Positions 1 to 10,894 of a DNA stretch of 34,969 nt are shown piece by piece. Origin of the DNA: an uncultured Caryophanales bacterium (GTDB taxonomy: Bacteria > Bacillota_I > Bacilli_A > RFN20 > CAG-826); the NCBI GenBank assembly GCA_903845135.1, contig CAIMWL010000033.1:1-34969 (forward strand). The letters are read 5' to 3'. Made by a program: the position numbers and the translations under genes. The stretch's first letter is position 1. Each line of letters starts with the position of its first letter. The notes under the pieces are model-generated. The model was not told the origin of the DNA, did not search any database, and saw only the letters and a program-made list of their open reading frames with translations.

Positions 1-1
1 A

Positions 2-928
<927 letters not shown>

Positions 929-939
929 GGAGAGGGTTT

Positions 940-3510
940 ATGGCAGATAACAAAGATCCAAAAGTCGAAGGTGTCATTCAAGAAGGAATTGAGGCTGGTT
1001 TAAAAGACGTCGATATTTCTAACGAAGTACGGACTGCCTTTTTAGACTACTCCATGTCCGTGATTGTGTCCCGCGCTATTCCTGATGTGCGTGATGGTTT
1101 AAAACCCGTTCATCGTCGGATTATTTTTGGGATGAATGAATTAGGAATGCAATCGGATAAACCCTATAAGAAATCCGCGCGTATCGTTGGGGATGTCATG
1201 GGTAAATTTCACCCGCACGGTGACCAAGCGATTTATTCCACCCTTGTTCGTTTAGCCCAACCCTTCTCGATGCGTTATACGCTTGTTGATGGTCATGGTA
1301 ACTTTGGTTCCGTTGATGGTGATGAAGCGGCAGCGATGCGATACACCGAAGCGAGAATGGCAAAAATGGCGATGGAAATGGTCAAGGATATTGACGATGA
1401 AACGGTTGATTTTGTTGATAACTATGATGGCACCGAAAAAGAACCAGTCGTCTTACCCTCACGCTTTCCTAATCTTTTAGTCAACGGAGGTTCTGGGATT
1501 GCAGTTGGGATGGCGACGAATATGCCTACCCATAATTTAAGAGAAGTTGTCAGTGCCATCAAAGCTTACTCCAAAAATCCAGATATTGATGTTTTAGAAT
1601 TAATGCAAGATCACCTTCAAGGTCCTGATTTTCCAACAGGTGGGATGATTCTAGGTAAAGCTGGCATTCGGCAAGCTTATGAAACTGGAACCGGGTCACT
1701 CGTCATTCGTTCCAAAGTCGATATTCAAGAATTTGAAAATGGTAAAAAACGCATTATCGTGAAAGAAATTCCATATCAAGTTAACAAAGCATCGATGATT
1801 GAAAATATCGCAGACTTAGTGAGAAACAAAGTCATTGAAGGGATCACCGATATTCGTGATGAATCGAATAAGAATGGAATTCGGGTGGTGATTGAAGTTC
1901 GCCGAGACATTATTCCTGAAGTGTTATTGAACCAACTTTATAAACACACGCAACTCCAAGTCAGTTTTGGGATTATTAACCTTGCTTTAGTGAAGGGTCA
2001 ACCCAAAGTATTGCCTTTGAAAGCTTTAATTCAACATTATCTCGATCACCAAATTGAAGTCGTTGAAAGAAGAACGCGTTATCAATTAACGAAAGCAGAA
2101 GATCGTATTCACATCGTCAATGGTTATTTGATTGCAATCAACAATATTGACGCGATTGTGGATATCTTAAAGAAATCAGCAAACATTGATATTGCTCGCA
2201 CGACACTTTCACAACGGTTTAAATTATCAGAAAAGCAAACCAAAGAAATTGTCGACATGCCATTAAGACGGTTAACCGGTTTAGAAAAACAAAAGCTCGA
2301 AGATGAAAAAGTTCAACTTGAAAAGAACATTGCTTACTTCAAACAACTTCTTGGCAATCGGCAAATGGTCGTGGATGTCATCCTTACCGACTTAGATGTC
2401 ATCGCCGAAAAGTTTGGCGATGATCGGATGACGGAAATTTCCGATAATATTTCTTCGATTGAGGATGAAGATCTCATTCCCGAAACTAATATCGTCATTA
2501 CCATGACCCAAAATGGTTATATTAAACGGCAATTACCGGAAGTGTTCCGCACCCAAAATAGAGGCGGACGCGGTGTTAAAGGCGCGGGTTTAAATGAAAA
2601 CGACATCGTTTCCATTATTGTGAATGCCCGAACCCACACTGATATTTTATTCTTCTCGAACTTAGGTAAAGTGTATCGCTTACGTGGGTATCAAATTCCT
2701 GAGTTTGCAAGAACCGCCAAAGGCATCCCGGTTGTGAATTTGTTGAGTTTAGAAAAACAAGAAACGATTAAATCGATTATTTCGGTGGATGAATATACCC
2801 AAGGTCATTACTTATTCTTCGTTACCGAAAAAGGGGTCGTCAAACGTACCGAAATTAAGGAATTTGAATCAATCCGTCAAAACGGAAAGATCGCCATCTC
2901 CTTACGAGATGGAGACATGTTGTTGGATGTGAAACAAACCACCGGTAATTTATTCGTCAGTTTGGCATCATCCACTGGCAAGATGGTAACCTTCCTAGAA
3001 AGTGATGTTCGCGATATGGGAAGAACCGCTGCAGGGGTTCGCGGTATGAAGTTAGCTGAAGGTGCCAAAGTCATTGGTGTATCCACGACCGCAGAAGGTA
3101 AATATATCCTTGTTGTGACCAATAAAGGTTTTGGAAAGATGACCGCTTTTGAAGAATATCGCCAAACCAAACGCGGCGCTAAAGGTGTCAACACCATTAA
3201 AGCTTCGGATAAAAATGGTAATTTAATTGCCTTAAAAGCTGCCAATGGCGACGAAGATTTGTTAGTGGTCACCAAAGCTGGCGTCATTATTCGGATCTCC
3301 TTAACCCAAGTCAGAGTCATTGCTCGCTCCACACAAGGTGTACGATTGATTCGTTTAGGTGAAAAAGAATTTGTATCCTCAATTGCGATAGTTGAACCAA
3401 GTTTAGAAGAACCAACCGAAGAAGTGGAAACGGTTGAATTAGATAATCCCAACGAACCAGAAACCCCAGACACAGACGAAGGGGATGATGACGAAGAAGT
3501 GGAGGCTTAG
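940..3510 (+). CDS. gyrA: DNA gyrase subunit A
   Basis: N-terminal SMSVIVSRAIPDVRDGLKPVHRRI, catalytic Tyr region AAAMRYTEARM, GyrA-box-like QNRGGRGVKG, acidic tail; SD aaggag upstream; directly follows gyrB. Confidence 0.98.
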   Translation: MADNKDPKVEGVIQEGIEAGLKDVDISNEVRTAFLDYSMSVIVSRAIPDVRDGLKPVHRRIIFGMNELGMQSDKPYKKSARIVGDVMGKFHPHGDQAIYSTLVRLAQPFSMRYTLVDGHGNFGSVDGDEAAAMRYTEARMAKMAMEMVKDIDDETVDFVDNYDGTEKEPVVLPSRFPNLLVNGGSGIAVGMATNMPTHNLREVVSAIKAYSKNPDIDVLELMQDHLQGPDFPTGGMILGKAGIRQAYETGTGSLVIRSKVDIQEFENGKKRIIVKEIPYQVNKASMIENIADLVRNKVIEGITDIRDESNKNGIRVVIEVRRDIIPEVLLNQLYKHTQLQVSFGIINLALVKGQPKVLPLKALIQHYLDHQIEVVERRTRYQLTKAEDRIHIVNGYLIAINNIDAIVDILKKSANIDIARTTLSQRFKLSEKQTKEIVDMPLRRLTGLEKQKLEDEKVQLEKNIAYFKQLLGNRQMVVDVILTDLDVIAEKFGDDRMTEISDNISSIEDEDLIPETNIVITMTQNGYIKRQLPEVFRTQNRGGRGVKGAGLNENDIVSIIVNARTHTDILFFSNLGKVYRLRGYQIPEFARTAKGIPVVNLLSLEKQETIKSIISVDEYTQGHYLFFVTEKGVVKRTEIKEFESIRQNGKIAISLRDGDMLLDVKQTTGNLFVSLASSTGKMVTFLESDVRDMGRTAAGVRGMKLAEGAKVIGVSTTAEGKYILVVTNKGFGKMTAFEEYRQTKRGAKGVNTIKASDKNGNLIALKAANGDEDLLVVTKAGVIIRISLTQVRVIARSTQGVRLIRLGEKEFVSSIAIVEPSLEEPTEEVETVELDNPNEPETPDTDEGDDDEEVEA

Positions 3511-3513
3511 TCT

Positions 3514-4794
3514 ATGCTCGATCTCCAACTCATTAAAGATCAAACTCAGAAAGTTGTGTCCTTATTGGCAAAAAAAGGCTTTAAGGTCAATTTTGAAGGC
3601 CTACTTCAAGATGCCCAATTACGCAAACAATTGTTGCTAGAAGTTGAACAAGTCAAAGCCGAAGCCAACAAACTTTCTGCTTCAGTTCCCGAAGCAAAAA
3701 AAGCTGGACGTGATGTTCAAGCCATCTTCTCACAAGTAAAAGTACTTAACCAATCCATTCAAGGGAAAGAACAAGAACTTAAGGCTCTCGAAACCAAGAT
3801 TGATCTATTTTTGTTGGAATTACCAAACCTTCCTGATGAAGACCTTAAAGAAGGTGGTAAAGAAAACAACGAAGCGATTCGCATTGTTGGTAAGCAACCC
3901 ACATTCACCTTTAAACTCAAAGACCATGTGGAGGTTGCTGAACATTTAGGAATCATCGATTACCAAAGAGCGGCAAAAATTTCCGGAGCAGGCACGTGGA
4001 TTTATCGTGGCTTGGGTGCCCAACTTGAATGGGCATTGCTCAATTTTTTCATGAGCGAACACCTTAAAGATGGTTATGAAATGGTGTTATTACCACACCT
4101 TTTGAACTATGAATCGGGTTTAACCGCCGGCCAATTTCCTAAATTTAAAGATGACGTGTTTTGGTTAAAGAAGACGGAACCAGAAAAATTTTTATTACCC
4201 ACCGCAGAAACAGGTTTAGTCAACCTTCATCGTGATGAAATTCTAGATGGTTCTTTGTTACCCAAAAAATATTTTGCCTATACCCCATGTTACCGTTATG
4301 AAGCGGGCAGTTACCGCAGTGAAGAACGCGGTATGATTCGCGGTTATCAATTTAATAAAGTTGAATTAGTGCAATATACACGAGAAGAACAAAGTCCAGC
4401 AATGTTCCTTGAATTAGTGACAAAAGCTTCTTCTCTAGTGGAAAAACTTGGTCTTCATTTCCGAGTTTCAAAACTAGCTGCAGGTGATTGTTCACACTCA
4501 ATGGCAAGAACGTATGACATTGAAGTATATATTCCTTCACTTAACATTTATAAAGAAGTTTCCTCCGTATCGAATGCGCGTGACTATCAAGCGAGAAGAG
4601 GTAAAATTCGCTACAAAGATCCAACGACTCAAAAAACCAAATTTGCCCACACACTCAACGCTTCTGCTCTTGCCACATCGAGAATTGTTCCCGCAATATT
4701 AGAACAATACCAATTGGCAAATGGTGACGTTAAAATTCCTAATGTTTTAGTTCCATTCATGGGTGGTTTAACTGTTATTGGCAAACAAAAATAA
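3514..4794 (+). CDS. serS: Serine--tRNA ligase
   Basis: Coiled-coil N-terminus; class II motif 2 YRYEAGSYRSEERGMIRGYQFNKVEL; motif 3 HTLNASALATSRIVPAILEQYQ...IPNVLVPFMGG. Confidence 0.96.
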   Translation: MLDLQLIKDQTQKVVSLLAKKGFKVNFEGLLQDAQLRKQLLLEVEQVKAEANKLSASVPEAKKAGRDVQAIFSQVKVLNQSIQGKEQELKALETKIDLFLLELPNLPDEDLKEGGKENNEAIRIVGKQPTFTFKLKDHVEVAEHLGIIDYQRAAKISGAGTWIYRGLGAQLEWALLNFFMSEHLKDGYEMVLLPHLLNYESGLTAGQFPKFKDDVFWLKKTEPEKFLLPTAETGLVNLHRDEILDGSLLPKKYFAYTPCYRYEAGSYRSEERGMIRGYQFNKVELVQYTREEQSPAMFLELVTKASSLVEKLGLHFRVSKLAAGDCSHSMARTYDIEVYIPSLNIYKEVSSVSNARDYQARRGKIRYKDPTTQKTKFAHTLNASALATSRIVPAILEQYQLANGDVKIPNVLVPFMGGLTVIGKQK

Positions 4795-5263
4795 TCTAAA
4801 GGCAGAAACCTTTAGCGATGAATATTGGATGAAAGAAGCCTTGGCACAAGCCAAAATTGCTTTTGATTTGGATGAAGTTCCTGTTGGTGCAGTGGTTGTC
4901 TACCAACATCATATTATTGGCCGAGGACATAATCTCAAAGAAAAAAAACACGATGTCAAGGCCCATGCTGAATTAATCGCAATACAACAAGCAAGTGACT
5001 ATCTTCAATCTTGGCGATTAAAAGGTTGCACACTTTATGTCACTTTAGAACCCTGCATGATGTGTACAGGTGGATTGATTCAAAGTCGTATCGATCGGAT
5101 TGTATATGCAGTCAAAGATGAAAAAAGTGGGGCGATTGAATCGCAACTTCAAATCCATAAAATTCCTCGGTTACAACACAAACCCTTAATTCAATCGGGT
5201 GTTTTATCAGCGCCATGCCAAAGCATATTAACACAATATTTTGAGAGCAAACGTCATGAATAA
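4778..5263 (+). CDS. tadA: tRNA-specific adenosine deaminase (start uncertain: TTG 4778 or ATG 4829)
   Basis: HAE motif (KAHAELIAIQQA) and PCMMC zinc motif (TLEPCMMCTGGLIQSRIDRIVYAV). Confidence 0.93.
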   Translation: MANKNNLKAETFSDEYWMKEALAQAKIAFDLDEVPVGAVVVYQHHIIGRGHNLKEKKHDVKAHAELIAIQQASDYLQSWRLKGCTLYVTLEPCMMCTGGLIQSRIDRIVYAVKDEKSGAIESQLQIHKIPRLQHKPLIQSGVLSAPCQSILTQYFESKRHE

Positions 5264-6290
5264 ATTATTAACTTTACCGATTTTCTTTCTCGTGTTAAGT
5301 GGTTGCCGATTAACCCCTTCTTCTGGCTCAAGTATTAGTTCAGCCCTATCCATTCCAATTCCGAATGAAGATTTTAATCCCATTATCAATGGCCGCACCA
5401 TCCTAAAAGAAACCTTAATCGAAACAAGTTATCAAATCGTCAACCCTTCAATCTTGAACCCCTTACCCTTGGCTGAATATAACTTTCCTACGATAGAAGA
5501 TGTCGTAACCCCTTATGCGGTTAGCGATGCAACCCTTGGTGAATTTGCAAACCAAAGCATTCAATTTTCCAACCAACCCCTAGTGATGCCAAACAATGTA
5601 AGCTCCCTAAGTGTCAATCAATCGATTGAAGATCAAGAAGTTGTGCAAGCGCTCTCGACCCTCCAAATCAGTGACGAACGTTTTAATCAATTACAATCAC
5701 GACGTAAACTTCGTGATTTAAGTCATATGTATTTTGGCTCTGATTATTATTGGTTTAATCAATTTGTTGAAGAAGAAGAGATAACGCTCACTCGTTACGG
5801 CAATCCGGTTATTTATGGCCAGTGGCAAATACAAAAAATGTTTCAAACAGAAGTGACTATTCCAATTTCAGTAGACTATCAACTTTATGCAGACGCTTCT
5901 ATGATTTATGAAATTCGTGATGAAACGTACCCCATTGGTTTTTTTGGGGCGCAAGATCAAAAATTTGAAACCATTCGTACCATAGATAATTATAAACTCG
6001 CTTTAACCATGGGACCCATCACAACCATCGTCCAACAATGGCAACGTTTTACAAACAACCAAACACCGAACAATTTTGTTTTTCATGGTGATATCACCCT
6101 TGCCAATCGCTCGCTAACCATAACCAAACTAGCCGCATCACTTTATGAATTTAAAATTGAAGTCTTTATTGGTGCTACATTTGAAACTGCCGATGAGAAT
6201 TACCAAATGCGGGCAGTTCTTCGCGATAGTGAATGGGAAAGTGTTGAACAACACTACCAATTGTGGCAACCAAGCGCTATCAATCCATAA
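5256..6290 (+). CDS. Predicted lipoprotein, unknown function
   Basis: ATG at 5256 gives signal peptide and lipobox MNKLLTLPIFFLVLSGC; the ORF-track start 5241 is an upstream TTG. Overlaps the tadA 3' end. Confidence 0.8.
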   Translation: MNKLLTLPIFFLVLSGCRLTPSSGSSISSALSIPIPNEDFNPIINGRTILKETLIETSYQIVNPSILNPLPLAEYNFPTIEDVVTPYAVSDATLGEFANQSIQFSNQPLVMPNNVSSLSVNQSIEDQEVVQALSTLQISDERFNQLQSRRKLRDLSHMYFGSDYYWFNQFVEEEEITLTRYGNPVIYGQWQIQKMFQTEVTIPISVDYQLYADASMIYEIRDETYPIGFFGAQDQKFETIRTIDNYKLALTMGPITTIVQQWQRFTNNQTPNNFVFHGDITLANRSLTITKLAASLYEFKIEVFIGATFETADENYQMRAVLRDSEWESVEQHYQLWQPSAINP

Positions 6291-6315
6291 TTTGAAAGTG
6301 ATAAAATAATAAAAA

Positions 6316-7416
6316 ATGAAAAAAGAAGAATTAACTACCTTAGTTGTTTATGGCGTGATGATTGCGATTGCGATCTTTGTGGGTGTAAATATCATTGCCC
6401 CAGCCTTCACCACCCTTGGGATTACCGGTATTGCGCAATATGGTTATGCAATTGTTACAATCTTTGGTGCCTTTATAATCAATGTTATTTCTTTGGAACT
6501 TGGTCATATCTTAGGTGCTCTTGCAGGTGGGTATTCCATCAACACGGTTAACTTCTTAGGTTTAGCCTTTGTTAGAACAAAGACTGGATTTCGGGTACGA
6601 TTTCAACCCTACGAGGGGTTAACAGGAGAAACTACCGTTACGCCCAAAGCTAAAAAAATTAGACCCCGGCTTTTCTTATGGGGTGGATTGGTTATTTATC
6701 TACTTGAAATCATCTTAGCCTTATTCATTGCCTATGGTTTATTTGGTGAAATGCAATGGGGTCGATATGCGGCGATTGTAGTCGTCGCAGTTGGTGGGAT
6801 GTTAATGATTTATAACTTCATGCCCTTTAAACTCGACACGGTTACAGATGGGTATCGATTAGCAACGCTAACCACAAGCGAAGGCAACGCCGCCTATCTT
6901 GAATTACAACGCATTGAAAAAGCTTACAAAGAAGGCAAAAACCCTCAACCTTTTCAAGTGAGCCAAGATCTCAACAATCTTACGATTCAAATTTATTTCC
7001 ACAAAATCTATCAAGCACTTGTGGATGAAGATTATGAAACGGCAGAAAAAGACTTGAAATACATTTCAACTTCCCCGCGACTCGGTGAAAATCTTCAACA
7101 AAAAATCCTGATGATCAAAACCTTTATCTACTTTATGAGAGTCAAACCCAAAACTGCAAGTACGTTCTACTATAAGCTTGATTCCAAACAAAGAAAGTAC
7201 TTGAGTAATGACACGAACATGATCACCCTTACCACTTATTTATATGTGGCAGGCATGATTGAAGAGTCTTATTCAGAAGCAAGTTATACATTTGAACGGC
7301 AACATGTCGCCATAAAGAAAATTCATGAATCGGGTCGTAAGGCCGCCGAATCAATCCTGTTTGATCGGGTTTTGAAAATGGTGAAAAAGAAAAATCCTGG
7401 TTGGCGTTTTTCCTAA
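6316..7416 (+). CDS. M50 (site-2 protease)-like multipass membrane protein, probably catalytically degenerate
   Basis: Hydrophobic N-terminal half; ISLELGHILGALAGG at the HExxH position; NFMPFKLDTVTDGYRL resembles the NxxPxxxLDG motif of M50; soluble C-terminal helical region. Confidence 0.65.
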   Translation: MKKEELTTLVVYGVMIAIAIFVGVNIIAPAFTTLGITGIAQYGYAIVTIFGAFIINVISLELGHILGALAGGYSINTVNFLGLAFVRTKTGFRVRFQPYEGLTGETTVTPKAKKIRPRLFLWGGLVIYLLEIILALFIAYGLFGEMQWGRYAAIVVVAVGGMLMIYNFMPFKLDTVTDGYRLATLTTSEGNAAYLELQRIEKAYKEGKNPQPFQVSQDLNNLTIQIYFHKIYQALVDEDYETAEKDLKYISTSPRLGENLQQKILMIKTFIYFMRVKPKTASTFYYKLDSKQRKYLSNDTNMITLTTYLYVAGMIEESYSEASYTFERQHVAIKKIHESGRKAAESILFDRVLKMVKKKNPGWRFS

Positions 7417-7449
7417 TTCGTTTATAATTTAAATTAAGGAGTCAACAGC

Positions 7450-7758
7450 ATGTCGTTTATTCAAAGCTTTGTCCCTTTTCTGATACCATTTTTCGCCATC
7501 ACGATTACGCAAAGTCTTATTTATATGAATTTAGCAAAAAAACTTCAATGGAAGATTGTCGTGTTAGGCAATCTTATGTTGTTGGGGATGGGCGTATTAT
7601 TTTCCGTGGTTGGTTTGATTGTTGCCCAAAGTGAACCTGGAAGTTGGGCGGGACTTGGCTTTATTATTCTCTTAAGCATGACCATTATCACCACGATCAT
7701 TTCTTCAGGGATATCCGTTATCATATATGTGCGGCTTCAATCAAAAATGAAGCCTTAA
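7450..7758 (+). CDS. Small membrane protein (YesK-like), paralogue of the next ORF
   Basis: Three predicted TM segments; SEPGSWAGLGFIILL shared with next gene; SD aaggag upstream. Confidence 0.6.
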   Translation: MSFIQSFVPFLIPFFAITITQSLIYMNLAKKLQWKIVVLGNLMLLGMGVLFSVVGLIVAQSEPGSWAGLGFIILLSMTIITTIISSGISVIIYVRLQSKMKP

Positions 7759-7773
7759 ACAAGGAGAAAGTCA

Positions 7774-8085
7774 ATGGAAGAAATATTAGGTTTACTGGTT
7801 GCTCTTGGTTTGTTCGTCAGCATTCAATATTGGGTTTATCGCCTTTATTTGAAAACTAAAAAGATAGGATTATCGATTTTACCTAACCTAGGTATTTTGT
7901 TATTTGGAGTAACTTTTGCAATCATTCTAATGGTTACCGCTTCACAAACACCAGGTAGTTGGGGTGATTTAATTGGCATCGTCTTGATTATTTATTCTGT
8001 CGTTGGCAGCGGCTTCTCCACGCTTGTTTCTTTTTTAATGATTTATATACTTAACCAAAGAAAAAACCAACCCAAGAAAAAATAG
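7774..8085 (+). CDS. Small membrane protein (YesK-like), tandem paralogue
   Basis: Same topology and SQTPGSWGDLIGIVLI motif; SD aaggag upstream. Confidence 0.6.
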   Translation: MEEILGLLVALGLFVSIQYWVYRLYLKTKKIGLSILPNLGILLFGVTFAIILMVTASQTPGSWGDLIGIVLIIYSVVGSGFSTLVSFLMIYILNQRKNQPKKK

Positions 8086-8094
8086 GTTGGTTTT
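8063..8094. terminator. Bidirectional intrinsic terminator, overlapping the 3' end of the preceding CDS
   Basis: Perfect 10-bp stem AAAACCAACC / GGTTGGTTTT between convergent genes; stem overlaps the stop codon at 8083-8085. Confidence 0.75.
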
Positions 8095-8110
8095 GATTTA
8101 AGAAAATAAA

Positions 8111-9436
8111 CTACTTACCAGCAATGGTAAGTTTTTTAATGAAGAGACTAGGCACGTCATAACCAGAAGATAATAATTCATTATCACTGGCAACTTCTTT
8201 GACGTTCATGAACATATCCATTAAGTTACCCGCAACCGTGATTAAGGTTAATGGCGTGCTACGTTTACCATTTTCAATCATAAAACCATTCGCTTGCAAC
8301 GAGAAGTTTCCAGAGGTTGGATTTAAACTAGCGTGCACACCCATGACTTCAGTGATGTAAACGCCATCGCCGATTTTTGCAAACAATTCTTCAAGTGATT
8401 TACGACCTGGTTTCAAGACAATGTTTTGGAATCCAACGCCAACTTTACCACCTGATCGATAACCATTACCTGTGGTTTGTACACCGTCTTTGTGGGCAGT
8501 ATTTAAGTTATGGAAATAGGTTTGTAAGACACCTTTTTTCACCACGGTTTTGTTATAGGTGGCAACCCCTTCATCATCGAAATACGTAAAGAAAGCATTT
8601 TTCTTTAATGGCATTTCCATGATCGTCACTTTTTTACTAGCGACAGGTTGATTGAGTTTACCAATCATCAGTGAAGTTTTCTTTTGGACTTCGTCTGCAG
8701 AGGCGTTGTCCAAGTAAGCAGAAAGTAAATCAGCGACCACTTCCTTATCTAAGATTGTTTTGTAATCTTTCGATGGGCATTGGGTGCCACCAAACTTAAT
8801 CAAAGCTTTGCTGATAATTTTATTCACGAAGGTATCAACATTAAACGTGGTAAGGTCGTTTGAGAAATGCACATCGCCTTCACTCTTCCGTTCTTCACCT
8901 TGGATGGCAAGAACCCCAGCGTAGTAATAGTAGTAGTTACTCTTACGTTTAAGTTTTAAACCATACGAGTTCAACAACATCGCTTCTGATTCGCGTTCTT
9001 GATAGCTGCAAGCATTGACTTGGGCAATGCGCTTATCTGCTGCTTTTAATTTACGTTCAATTTCAAATAAGTTTTTCTTCTTAACATCAATTGAAAGCTC
9101 AGCGATTTCAGGATTGTAGACTTTTTTCTTTTTATATTTTTCTGATCCTTTGAAAATAATCGCTAATTCTTCTTTTGTAACGGTGCCAGCATTTGTGATA
9201 ATTTCATTGACTAAGAACTCGGGCGTTTCTTTGGTCATCTTTTCTGTTGAGGCATAACCAATCTTACCTTTGTATATGCCGCGAGCATAAAGTGAAATAT
9301 CTTCCGAAAGCTTATAACCTTCAATTTGGGCATTATATAATTTGAAACTTAACGACTTTGCGCGTGAGTAATAAAGTTCTAGAACCTCGACACCTTTTTC
9401 TTTTGCTAACGCAAAATATGCATCAAACTTTGCCAT
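8111..9436 (-). CDS. TldE/PmbA-family metalloprotease-like protein
   Basis: TldD/PmbA fold motifs (YYYYAGVLAIQGEERKSEGD, NGYRSGGKVGVGFQNIVLKPG, TSGNFSLQANGFMIENG); ATG at 9436 preceded by SD aggagg; adjacent to tldD. Confidence 0.88.
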   Translation of the reverse strand: MAKFDAYFALAKEKGVEVLELYYSRAKSLSFKLYNAQIEGYKLSEDISLYARGIYKGKIGYASTEKMTKETPEFLVNEIITNAGTVTKEELAIIFKGSEKYKKKKVYNPEIAELSIDVKKKNLFEIERKLKAADKRIAQVNACSYQERESEAMLLNSYGLKLKRKSNYYYYYAGVLAIQGEERKSEGDVHFSNDLTTFNVDTFVNKIISKALIKFGGTQCPSKDYKTILDKEVVADLLSAYLDNASADEVQKKTSLMIGKLNQPVASKKVTIMEMPLKKNAFFTYFDDEGVATYNKTVVKKGVLQTYFHNLNTAHKDGVQTTGNGYRSGGKVGVGFQNIVLKPGRKSLEELFAKIGDGVYITEVMGVHASLNPTSGNFSLQANGFMIENGKRSTPLTLITVAGNLMDMFMNVKEVASDNELLSSGYDVPSLFIKKLTIAGK

Positions 9437-9437
9437 G

Positions 9438-10835
9438 TTATTGTCCTCCTCGGCGACCACCAACGGTGATTTCAGTCACGCGAATGGTTGGTTGACCTAC
9501 GTCGGTTGGAATGCTACCTGAGGCAGCTCCACACATCCCTTGGGCTCTCGCTAAGTCATTAGCGACCATATCAATCTTAGCTAAGGTTTCATCACCCTTA
9601 CCGACTAACGCAGCACCTTTAACCGCTTCAGCAATCTTACCATTCCGAATCATATAACCTTCGGAAACGGTAAAGTTAAATTCACCTGTGGCTGGATTCA
9701 CAGACCCACCACCCATTTTCTTTGCATACAAACCATATTCGGTTGCCGCAATAATTTGTTCGACGGTATGAGGACCATTTTCAATATAGGTGTTGGTCAT
9801 TCTTGAGGTTGGTTCAAATTTATAGTTTTGTCTACGAGAGTGTCCGTTTTGTTCCGCTTTCATACGGCGACCATTAAATTGATCAATCATGAAGCTGTTG
9901 AGCACACCATCTTTAATTAATTGAACTTTTTGTGCCGGGAAACCTTCATCATCGACGTTGGTCGAACCCCAACCAAATGGAATGGTGCCGTCATCAACCG
10001 CGTTCACAATTGGATTCGCCACTTGTTTACCGAGTTTATCCCAGAAAACGGATAACTTCTTGGAGACAGAAGATGCTTCAAATGGGTGACCACATGCTTC
10101 GTGGAAAATAACCCCACCAAAACCATTACCAATCACCACAGGCATTTTGCCGGATGGGCATTCCGCAGCACCGAGTAAGGAGATGGCGCTCTTAGCTGTT
10201 TCCATCGCCATTTCTTTTAATTTAATTTTTGAAGTAAAGAAATCGAAGCCATCACTGGCACCCGGTCCTTCACCAAAGTTTTCAATTTTGCCATTATCTG
10301 CCGCTACCGCAATCATATATAACCTTGCACGGCGACGTGTGTCTTCAACATATCTACCTAACGTGTTGAAAATGGTCACATTCTTTACCATATCATTTAA
10401 GTAAACATTGGTTCTCACAATACGTTTATCAAAACTTGCCATTGTATCATTGACCATTTTTAGTAAATCAATTTTTTGTTTGACTGAAATGGTTTCCATT
10501 GGTTGTGTGGACAAGTTGATGATTTCTTTAACTTTAACTTTTTCTAAAGTTGGTGGCGTTAACACGCGTGGGCCAGAAAAAGCCTTCCCCACATCTTGTG
10601 CTAATTTCATCAAACTCTTCTTCGATAGGTCTGATGTATATCCATAAGCACTTTGTAATCCTTTAAGAACACGAATACCCACACCAAAGCCATTGGTAGA
10701 GACCCGTTCTTCAATTTTGCCATTTTCCATGGAGAGGTTTGAACTTAAAGTATCCTCTAAATACACTTCCGCGAAATCTGCCCCAGAGGCAGTCGCTTCA
10801 AGAAGTAAGGCGCTTGCTAATTTTTTAGAAATCAT
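9438..10835 (-). CDS. tldD: TldD-family zinc metalloprotease
   Basis: HExxxH motif VIFHEACGHPFEASS; TNTYIENG; GEFNFTVSEGYMIRNGKI. Confidence 0.92.
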   Translation of the reverse strand: MISKKLASALLLEATASGADFAEVYLEDTLSSNLSMENGKIEERVSTNGFGVGIRVLKGLQSAYGYTSDLSKKSLMKLAQDVGKAFSGPRVLTPPTLEKVKVKEIINLSTQPMETISVKQKIDLLKMVNDTMASFDKRIVRTNVYLNDMVKNVTIFNTLGRYVEDTRRRARLYMIAVAADNGKIENFGEGPGASDGFDFFTSKIKLKEMAMETAKSAISLLGAAECPSGKMPVVIGNGFGGVIFHEACGHPFEASSVSKKLSVFWDKLGKQVANPIVNAVDDGTIPFGWGSTNVDDEGFPAQKVQLIKDGVLNSFMIDQFNGRRMKAEQNGHSRRQNYKFEPTSRMTNTYIENGPHTVEQIIAATEYGLYAKKMGGGSVNPATGEFNFTVSEGYMIRNGKIAEAVKGAALVGKGDETLAKIDMVANDLARAQGMCGAASGSIPTDVGQPTIRVTEITVGGRRGGQ

Positions 10836-10870
10836 AAGATTCCTCCAAATAATAAAATCATTTTAACAAG

Positions 10871-10894
10871 TTTTGATAAGGGTGACTATCAAAA
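10871..10894. promoter_or_regulatory. Operator-like palindrome TTTTGATA-N8-TATCAAAA
   Basis: Perfect 8-bp inverted repeat between tldD and the divergent unit; a third copy of TTTTGATA at 10936-10943. Confidence 0.4.

Noticed and set aside
2877-3473. 198-aa minus-strand ORF inside gyrA
   Set aside because: Antisense to an unambiguous conserved gene; composition is what the complement of gyrA codons gives.
10147-10647. Plus-strand ORFs (85 and 79 aa) inside tldD
   Set aside because: Antisense to the conserved HExxxH protease; no independent support.
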